Assembly (NCBI GenBank): GCA_036796975.1
Contig: DAIRBY010000009.1
Location: 8,939-72,938 of the forward strand
Direction: 5' to 3'
Length of the DNA stretch: 64,000 bases
Source: UBA8190 sp003453695
GTDB taxonomy: Bacteria > Actinomycetota > Acidimicrobiia > Acidimicrobiales > UBA8190
In this document: positions 58,965 to 64,000 of the stretch, one piece after another
How positions within the stretch are numbered: position 1 is the first letter of the stretch
Layout of the letters: every line of letters starts with the position of its first letter
Made by a program: the position numbers and the translations under genes
The notes under the pieces: model-generated
The model's input: the letters and a program-made list of their open reading frames with translations, nothing else
The model's database searches: none
What the model was told of the DNA's origin: nothing

Positions 58965-59743
58965 GCCGGTCGTTCGAGCTGAACGGGGCCATCGCCGTGG
59001 TCACCGGCGCGTCGTCGGGCCTGGGCCGGCGCTTCGCCGGGGACCTGGCCCGCGCCGGCGCCGTCGTGGTGGGCGTCGCCCGCCGCCGGGAACTGCTCGA
59101 GGAGCTCGAGGAGCAGCTCCGAAAGGCGTCGTCGCCATCGGCCACGCGGGTGTGCGACGTCTCGCACACCGAGGCCTTCACGACGCTGCTGGGGGAGATC
59201 GAGCGCGAGCACGGGCGGGTGGACCTGCTCGTCAACGACGCCGGTGTGGGCGAGCCCCGAGACGAGGAGGGGCTCTCCAAGTACCGCAGCGTCATGGACA
59301 CCAATTACTTCGGTGCCGTGGCGGGCACCCTCGCCGTCCTGCCCGGCATGCTGGAGCGCCGGCGCGGGGCCGTCGTGAACGTCTCCTCCGACAGCGGGCG
59401 CGCCCCCAGCCCGGGCGAGCCGGCCTACTCGGCGTCGAAGGCGGCGCTGAGCGCCTTCACCGAGGCCCTGGCCATGGGCATCGAAGGATCGGGCGTGCAC
59501 CTACACGTGCTGTACCCGGGATGGGTGCCCACGGCCATGGGGTCGGGGGCGGTCGAAGGTGGGATGCGCATGCCCCCCAAGGCGGTCCGCCGCACCGAGG
59601 AGCAGGTGTCGCGCCTGCTGCTCGAACGCGTCGGGGGACGGCGCCTCGACATCGACGCCACCGTCGTCGCCCGCCTGGCCCCCGTGGCCCGGGCGCTCGT
59701 CCCCGGGCTGTACCGCCGAGGGGTGCGAGCCGCCAGCAGCTGA
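58961..59743 (+). CDS. Short-chain dehydrogenase/reductase
   Basis: 260 residues. AIAVVTGASSGLGRRFAGDLA binds the cofactor; VARRRELLEEL after beta 2 favours NADP(H). LLVNDAGVG is a variant of NNAG in which Asp replaces the second Asn. Catalytic residues are Ser in VNVSSDSG and Tyr/Lys in AYSASKAALS. HVLYPGWVPTAM and a helical C-terminus (VARALVPGLYRRGVRAA) resemble the SDR group that acts on lipid-like ketones. TTG at 58961 overlaps the VOC stop, with GGGAG nine bases before; GTG at 58943 is possible. Convergent with the SnoaL-like gene. Confidence 0.88.
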   Translation: MSRSFELNGAIAVVTGASSGLGRRFAGDLARAGAVVVGVARRRELLEELEEQLRKASSPSATRVCDVSHTEAFTTLLGEIEREHGRVDLLVNDAGVGEPRDEEGLSKYRSVMDTNYFGAVAGTLAVLPGMLERRRGAVVNVSSDSGRAPSPGEPAYSASKAALSAFTEALAMGIEGSGVHLHVLYPGWVPTAMGSGAVEGGMRMPPKAVRRTEEQVSRLLLERVGGRRLDIDATVVARLAPVARALVPGLYRRGVRAASS

Positions 59744-59752
59744 GATCGGCGA

Positions 59753-60187
59753 TCAGGCCGGCGGCTGGCCGGGAGGCGGGATCGCCCCGAGCTGGACGAG
59801 CAGGCTCGTCGAGTCCACCTGGGCCCAGTGCTCCACCAGCTGGCCGTCCACGATCCGGTGGATGGCGATGCCCTCCATCTGCACCTCGCGTCCCGTGGCC
59901 GGGATGCCCAGGAACTCGCCGCTGTGGGTGCCGTAACCGGTCACGCGGGTCACCACGTAGTCGCCCTCGGCGATCTGCTGCTTCACCTCGTGGCGGAAGT
60001 CGGAAAAGGCGCCGAGCGCGTAGGAAAAGGCTTGCTTCGCCCCCTCGAAGCCCGGCTCGGTCTGGAACGGCGGGGGGTTGTGGTCGACGAGCGAAGAGGC
60101 CACGTACTTGTCGACCACCCCGACATCGCCGGTGTCGACGTCCTCCAACCATCGCCGGACCAGGGCCTTGTTCTCTTCGGTGGACAT
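59753..60187 (-). CDS. SnoaL-like ester cyclase family protein
   Basis: 144 residues: ALVRRWLEDVDTGDVGVVDKYVA, VDHNPPPFQTEPGFEGAKQAF, YVVTRVTGYGTHSGEFLGIPATGREVQMEGIAIHRIVDGQLVEHW (split in the alpha+beta cone pattern). Relatives of SnoaL cyclise polyketide esters, but most stand-alone members outside polyketide clusters have unknown roles. Asp and His residues match those lining the SnoaL pocket. GAGGAGGG is seven bases ahead of the ATG at 60187. It lies alone between the SDR gene and the PRC-barrel gene. Confidence 0.85.
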   Translation of the reverse strand: MSTEENKALVRRWLEDVDTGDVGVVDKYVASSLVDHNPPPFQTEPGFEGAKQAFSYALGAFSDFRHEVKQQIAEGDYVVTRVTGYGTHSGEFLGIPATGREVQMEGIAIHRIVDGQLVEHWAQVDSTSLLVQLGAIPPPGQPPA

Positions 60188-60364
60188 GCCGAGCCCTCCT
60201 CGTCACCTCGCCTGTCGAGCAGCCCCACCTTCATATTCGGTCGGCCTGCCCGCGTCCAGGGATCTCCGGCGAACGCCGTCGGGTTGTCCCGGCTCGAGAC
60301 GGCACCGAGCCCGGCGCCGTAGTCTCCTCGGGGATCTTCTCGGACCGAGCGGGAGGGCAGACCC

Positions 60365-60724
60365 GTGGAAGACGGAACTCCGGTCTCATATCTTGGCCTC
60401 GAGGTCGGGACGCCCGTCGTGAGCGCGTCCGGAACCCGGTTCGGCGAGGTGCACCACGTGCTCCAGATCCCCGAGTTCGACCTGTTCGACGGGATCTCCG
60501 TCAAGACGGCGCACGGGCTCCGCTTCGTCGACCGCGAGCAGATCACGGACATCACGACCACGGTGGTGCGCACCTCGCTGACCGACGACGAAGCCGAGTC
60601 TCTGCCCCCTCCCGAGGGACCGCCCGTCGTCGAGGTCGACCTGGCCAAGGAGGAGGGGAGGTCCCTCACGGCCCGGCTGGGCCGCCTCTTCGGCAGGCCG
60701 CACTGGAAGAACATCGACGAGTGA
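60365..60724 (+). CDS. PRC-barrel-like protein
   Basis: 119 residues. It reads VSYLGLEVGTPVVSASGTRFGEVHHVLQIPEFDLFDGISVKT in short beta strands, typical of PRC-barrel or DUF2171-type domains. LRFVDREQITDITTTVVRT continues the barrel, and an acidic segment with a basic end (LTARLGRLFGRPHW) finishes it. Such domains act in RNA processing or photosynthetic complexes, or as stress proteins; the role here is unknown. GTG at 60365 has GGGAGGG upstream and a TAGTCT -10 box at 60320-60325, giving a leader of about 33 bases. It converges on the ferredoxin of the last operon. Confidence 0.75.
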   Translation: MEDGTPVSYLGLEVGTPVVSASGTRFGEVHHVLQIPEFDLFDGISVKTAHGLRFVDREQITDITTTVVRTSLTDDEAESLPPPEGPPVVEVDLAKEEGRSLTARLGRLFGRPHWKNIDE

Positions 60725-60773
60725 CCTGTCCCGCTCGGAGGGGGCGACGTGACGGCCCGACGGCCGGCAGTCC

Positions 60774-61025
60774 TCAGCGGCGCGACGAGGCGAGGCGCAC
60801 CCGCTTGGGCGTGACGGAAGGTTTCCCCGCCGCCAGCGACAGGGCCCGGCGCGGACACTCGGCCACGGCTCGACGGGCGAGATCGAGGAGCGCCGGGGGC
60901 ACCGCTCGGTCCGATACGACGGGATAGCCCCATTCGTCCAGCGCCACCAGCTCGGGGAGCAGCTCGGCGCAGTAGCCGAAGGCGTCACAGGCGACGGGGT
61001 CGACGCGCAGGTGCTGCTCGGTCAC
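60774..61025 (-). CDS. Ferredoxin (3Fe-4S/4Fe-4S, short actinobacterial type)
   Basis: 83 residues. LRVDPVACDAFGYCAELLPEL and AVAECPRRALSL give three cysteines in the C-x5-C...C-P spacing used by single-cluster ferredoxins that serve P450s; the middle Cys of a four-Cys site is absent, so a 3Fe-4S cluster is expected. It would carry single electrons between the NuoF-like protein and partners. GTG at 61025 overlaps the stop codon of the NuoF-like gene (GTGA). It is the last gene of the operon. The basic tail KPSVTPKRVRLASSRR is unusual for a ferredoxin. Confidence 0.88.
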   Translation of the reverse strand: MTEQHLRVDPVACDAFGYCAELLPELVALDEWGYPVVSDRAVPPALLDLARRAVAECPRRALSLAAGKPSVTPKRVRLASSRR

Positions 61026-62329
61026 CGTCTCGTCCCCGTCGTCCACAGCGACATCCGGCGCACCCCCGGTGTGGGGAACGTGGGCCGGTGCGCCCAACCG
61101 GGGCACGGGCGCCGGCGGGCGTGGTTGGCGACGTCGAAAGCGAAGACCCGCAGCGCGCTGTGCGCCAGGCGCACCGCGCCGTCGGGGAGCCCGCAGGCCC
61201 CCCGCCCGGGGATCACCTCGAGACGACGCCGGAGCCGTTCGAGCAGGGCCGGGTCGGCGGCGCCCATCGCCAGGCGGTCGAGGTCCTCGGCCACGGCGGG
61301 CAAGCCGAACGTGCACGGCCCGCACTGGCCCGCACTCTCGTCGGCGAGGTAGGCGACCAGGCGCGCCGTCTCGGCCAGCCCGCAGGCGCCGGCGGGCAGG
61401 ACCCCGATCACCCCGGCGCCCACGGCCGCACCGCGTTCGCGCAGCGCGGCGGGGGAGAACGGCACGTCGAGGTCGCTGCCTTCGATCCACGCGCCCCCGT
61501 AGCCACCGAGGAGCACGCCTCCCGGCTGCCGGCGGACCTCGGCCCAGGCGAGGATATGGCCGACGGGCGTGCCCAGTTCGACCTCCATGACGCCGGGCCG
61601 TTGCACGGCGCCGGTGACCGTGACGAGCGTGGTGCCCGGTGCGTCCGGCGCGCCGACCGAGCGGTACCAGGCGTCGCCGTGACGTGCCACCAGTGCCACA
61701 TGGGCCAATGTCTCGGCGTTCTGCACCAGCACCGGACTTCGTCGCACGGCCATGGGCACGCCCTTGTCGGGACGGAACATGGGGAGCCCGCTGCCTCCTG
61801 CGGCCCAATCGGCGAGTGCCGACTCCTCGCCGGCGGCATAGCGGGCGGGAGGGGCGGCGAGCTCCACGTGCAGCGCGTCGATGCGCCGTCGAGCCCGTTC
61901 TGCCAGGGCGACCTGCACGGCGTGGGCGGCACCGCCGTGCTCGGCGGGGATGCAGAGCACGATGTGGTCGGCCCTGATGAGCGCCCCGGTCACCTGGGCG
62001 CCGTCGAGGACGAGATGGGGGGCGCGTTCGAGGAGCACGCGATCTTTGGCGCTGGCGGGCTCGCCTTCCATGGCGTTCACCAAGAGCACCGGGCGGCGGC
62101 GTTGCCGGGCGAGGAGGTCGACCTTGCGGGTGGTCGGGAACCCGGCGCCGCCCCGTCCGGTGACCCCCGAGCGCGACAGGGCGCCCAACACCCCGTCGCG
62201 GGCCGCCGCCCCGGTGAGTCGCGGCGGATCTCCATGGACCTGCACGTGGGTGTCGAGGTCCGGCCCGCCCCCGTTGTCGGCGACGGCGAGCAGCCGGCTC
62301 GTGCTCCGCAGAGTGGTGGTGGTGGTCAC
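61022..62329 (-). CDS. NuoF-like NADH-binding flavo-iron-sulfur protein
   Basis: 435 residues related to the 51-kDa/NuoF subunit of complex I. FMN and NADH site motifs: GVTGRGGAGFPTTRKVDLL (about 56-74) and LVNAMEGEPASAKDR (about 83-97). Further: VLVQNAETLAHVALVARHG, GTTLVTVTGAVQRPGVMEVE and GGYGGAWIEGSDLD. The cluster region is ESAGQCGPC (about 331-339), with a later Cys at about 379 in GRGACGLPDGA. The first of the four usual cluster Cys residues is Ala. As no other Nuo genes are present it probably works as a separate NAD(P)H:ferredoxin or NAD(P)H:cytochrome electron entry. GTG at 62329 overlaps the stop of the membrane gene. Confidence 0.85.
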   Translation of the reverse strand: MTTTTTLRSTSRLLAVADNGGGPDLDTHVQVHGDPPRLTGAAARDGVLGALSRSGVTGRGGAGFPTTRKVDLLARQRRRPVLLVNAMEGEPASAKDRVLLERAPHLVLDGAQVTGALIRADHIVLCIPAEHGGAAHAVQVALAERARRRIDALHVELAAPPARYAAGEESALADWAAGGSGLPMFRPDKGVPMAVRRSPVLVQNAETLAHVALVARHGDAWYRSVGAPDAPGTTLVTVTGAVQRPGVMEVELGTPVGHILAWAEVRRQPGGVLLGGYGGAWIEGSDLDVPFSPAALRERGAAVGAGVIGVLPAGACGLAETARLVAYLADESAGQCGPCTFGLPAVAEDLDRLAMGAADPALLERLRRRLEVIPGRGACGLPDGAVRLAHSALRVFAFDVANHARRRPCPGWAHRPTFPTPGVRRMSLWTTGTRR

Positions 62330-62868
62330 GGGCCCGCCGACACCGCCCGGGCGGGGCGCAGCCGCCATGCCACCGAACCCACCACCGCTGCCACGCAGGA
62401 CGCCACCACGACGAGCACCCACTGCGTGCCGGCGTCGGTGCCGATGCCGATGCCATGGGCCACGGCCAGAGGCCAACAGAGGTAGGCGAGCCAGTGCAGC
62501 GCCCGCCAGCTCCGGGCGCGGATGCGGGTGCGCACGAGGCTGGAGAGCGCAACCGCCAGCAGCATGTCGACGGCGAGGGTTCCGAGGCCCAGCCACAGGC
62601 GCCGGTACGACGACGTGAAGGGCACGATGGCGGACACCCAGCCGATGGGCACGTACCCGTCGGCGATCGTCGTGGCGATGTGCAGGCCGAGGAAGACGAC
62701 CGCCAGGAGCGACGCCCGGCGGTGCAGGTCCTGCCAGGCGAAGCGCGGCCAGGCTCGGGTGGCGAAGCGCCCCGTGGTGAGCACGCCGAGGACCATGGTG
62801 CCGGTGAGGAGCACCATGGCCACGATCCCGGTGGACCGGGTGAGGTACCAGAGCGTTTGCGTGGTCAT
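62326..62868 (-). CDS. Ferric-reductase-like transmembrane heme protein
   Basis: 180 residues with five or six hydrophobic helices. His residues lie in DLHRRASLLAVVFLGLHIATT (helix 2) and RALHWLAYLCWPLAVAHGIG (helix 4-5), a pattern of two His pairs that would bind two hemes across the membrane, as in the ferric-reductase/YedZ/MsrQ superfamily. There is no flavin or NAD domain, so electrons must come from a partner such as the NuoF-like protein. It starts 30 bases after the apbE stop and overlaps the NuoF-like gene by four bases. Periplasmic electron acceptors are unknown. Confidence 0.86.
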   Translation of the reverse strand: MTTQTLWYLTRSTGIVAMVLLTGTMVLGVLTTGRFATRAWPRFAWQDLHRRASLLAVVFLGLHIATTIADGYVPIGWVSAIVPFTSSYRRLWLGLGTLAVDMLLAVALSSLVRTRIRARSWRALHWLAYLCWPLAVAHGIGIGTDAGTQWVLVVVASCVAAVVGSVAWRLRPARAVSAGP

Positions 62869-62898
62869 CGGCGGTTCAGCGGCCTGTAGACGCGGCCC

Positions 62899-63861
62899 TC
62901 ATCGCCCGGGCCAGCCGGGCGTGGTGACGACGACACCGTCGTGGCCGACCAGGCGTGCGGGCAGCCCCATCCCTTCCAGTCGGTCGGGCGCCTCGAAGCC
63001 CCACACCACCGCCGCCGTGCTGGCGGCGTTGGCGAGCACGCAATTCGAGGCGGCCACGGTGACGAGGCGCCACACGGCCAGGGCACTGTCGCCGGTGCGG
63101 GGATCGAGGATGTGGTGGACGCGACGAGCGCCGCGCATCCACCAACGCGACGCCGTGCTCGAGGTGGCGAGGCCTCCTTCGGTCATCGACACCACCGCTT
63201 CCACGCCCTCCCCGTCGCCGCTGTCGTCGGCGATGCCGATGGTCCAGGCCGGCAGGGGCGCCGGGCCGGCGATGGAGACGTCTCCGCCCACGCTCACCAC
63301 GACCCCGGTGCCGAGGGCGCCCACGCCGGCGGCGATGCGATCGGCGACGAGGGCCTTGGCGCTCGAGCCCAGGTCCAGCGTGACGCCGTCCGGGACCCGG
63401 GCACGCCTGCCTCGTTGGTCCAGCTCCACCGTCCACCAACCTGGCGCCGGCTGCGCCGCTGGTGTGGGCGGTCCACGGTGGGCGACCGCCTTGAAATCGC
63501 GGTCGTACCCGAGCCGCTCCATGGCCGCCCCCACCGTGGGGTCGACGGCACCCCCGGTGTATTCGGCGACATCCAGGGCCACCCGCAACGCTTCGAACAG
63601 CAGTGGGCTCACGTCCACCCACCGACCCCGAGCACCGTGGAGAAGACCGATCTCGGCATCTGCCCGGAACCGGCTGCAGCAGCGGTCGATGGCCTCGAGC
63701 TCGCCCTCGAGCACCGCGTTGGCCTCGGGGACCAGCTCGGGTTCCGTCATGGCCAGCACCACATCCGTGCCGAGCGCCTGGTGGCGGGCCACCGCCACCT
63801 GGGGCCGAGCGGGGGCAGCTGTGCCGGTGGGTGCCGTCGTGGCGGGGGACGCCGAGGTCAT
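62899..63861 (-). CDS. apbE: FAD:protein FMN transferase
   Basis: 320 residues. ApbE attaches FMN covalently to Thr of a target protein. Landmarks: ALGTDVVLAMTEPE, AIDRCCSRFRADAEIGLLH, GAVDPTVGAAMERLGYDRDF, VTLDLGSSAKALVADRI, VVSVGGDVSIAG, and HHILDPRTG with the metal-binding section. A metal-site Thr/Asp pair near the C-terminus (ASNCVLANAASTAAVV) is present in modified form. Ala/Thr-rich start without a typical signal peptide suggests cytosolic or N-in location; most family members are secreted, which leaves the side of action uncertain. Start ATG at 63861 overlaps the stop of the upstream gene (ATGA). Confidence 0.92.
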   Translation of the reverse strand: MTSASPATTAPTGTAAPARPQVAVARHQALGTDVVLAMTEPELVPEANAVLEGELEAIDRCCSRFRADAEIGLLHGARGRWVDVSPLLFEALRVALDVAEYTGGAVDPTVGAAMERLGYDRDFKAVAHRGPPTPAAQPAPGWWTVELDQRGRRARVPDGVTLDLGSSAKALVADRIAAGVGALGTGVVVSVGGDVSIAGPAPLPAWTIGIADDSGDGEGVEAVVSMTEGGLATSSTASRWWMRGARRVHHILDPRTGDSALAVWRLVTVAASNCVLANAASTAAVVWGFEAPDRLEGMGLPARLVGHDGVVVTTPGWPGR

Positions 63862-64000
63862 CGCACGCTCGATCCGCCCGAGATCACCGTCGGAGGAGCC
63901 GTGGTCGGTGAGACAGCCGCGGACCCGCTCGAGGAACCGGACCCGCTCGACGCGCCTCCGTCACTCGACGCGCCTCCGTCACTCGACGCGCCTCCGTCAC
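63858..64000 (-). CDS. Unknown protein with Ser/Gly-rich tail, C-terminal end only
   Basis: The last 46 codons of a gene running in from the right edge. The visible part is low-complexity: three DGGASS units, then GSGSSSGSAAVSPTTAPP and VISGGSSVR before TGA. The stop overlaps the apbE start (ATGA), so it is the preceding gene of the same operon. A Ser/Thr/Gly tail is typical of linkers or tethers of exported proteins. In apbE operons the neighbour is often a flavinylated FMN-binding protein; whether this one is cannot be seen since the folded part is beyond the window. Confidence 0.6.
   Translation of the reverse strand, partial: DGGASSDGGASSDGGASSGSGSSSGSAAVSPTTAPPTVISGGSSVR
63947..64000. 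repeat. Three tandem 18-bp repeats
   Basis: The unit TCGACGCGCCTCCGTCAC occurs three times in direct succession without a mismatch, ending at the window edge, and may continue beyond. On the minus strand each unit codes for DGGASS or a rotation of it, inside the tail of the gene upstream of apbE. Confidence 0.9.

Overview
The window is very GC-rich, densely coded DNA from an actinobacterium. A WhiB1-like regulator, DUF3107, the DUF3090/SCO1664/MSMEG_4193 trio, a CysA2/SseC pair, paired ArsA-like ATPases, a PdtaS-type kinase, an LmbE deacetylase and probable F420 enzymes together fit Actinomycetota. The gene order is not that of Mycobacterium or Streptomyces, and a class such as Acidimicrobiia is my best guess (inference). 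A 10-N run at 42935-42944 marks a scaffold gap, so this looks like a draft or metagenome assembly. I see no rRNA, tRNA, CRISPR array, insertion sequence or phage gene, and no gene-free stretch longer than 300 bases.

Layout: 1-4180 holds the start of a BtuF-like protein, a dGTPase, DUF3107 and two ArsA-like ATPases. 4315-10761 holds a secreted serine protease, a lytic transglycosylase, a dienelactone hydrolase, an O-methyltransferase, a PHP phosphatase and a PdtaS-like kinase. 10808-14521 is signalling (OmpR-type regulator, hybrid kinase, WhiB). 14716-17916 holds GDPD, both ETF subunits and SixA. 17949-22504 contains the actinobacterial unknown trio, a family-5 UDG, an FrhB-like flavoprotein and Fpg; these face each other across two 25-26 bp bidirectional promoters. 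22521-29087 holds Bcp, a TPP riboswitch with thiC, a secreted GH5 enzyme, a DEAD-box helicase and an LmbE deacetylase. 29112-36121 holds a Ser/Thr kinase, EthD, aconitase and a PQQ-propeller lipoprotein. 36118-41842 is two oppositely oriented oxidoreductase operons. 41851-44643 is two c-di-GMP proteins around the gap. 44770-49406 holds sulfurtransferase/SseC and a run of secreted proteins plus a tiny Cys-rich gene. 49414-59743 holds a cyclase-AAA-TPR regulator, GNAT, methyltransferase, HDAC-like deacetylase, ArgS and an ADH-VOC-SDR operon.

The last 3.2 kb (60774-64000, minus strand) is the most interesting unit. It is a tightly overlapping operon of an unknown Ser/Gly-tailed protein, ApbE flavin transferase, a four-helix-or-more heme-type membrane protein, a shortened NuoF-like protein and a small ferredoxin. 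It reads as a membrane electron-transfer module connecting NAD(P)H or ferredoxin with a flavinylated partner that probably lies just outside the window.

A second recurring theme is promoter structure. Several genes have a TAnnnT -10 box ending 6-8 bases before the start codon and no ribosome binding site, which implies leaderless mRNAs. Two sites resembling DosR/DevR boxes (44730 and 49180) suggest a hypoxia or redox regulon.
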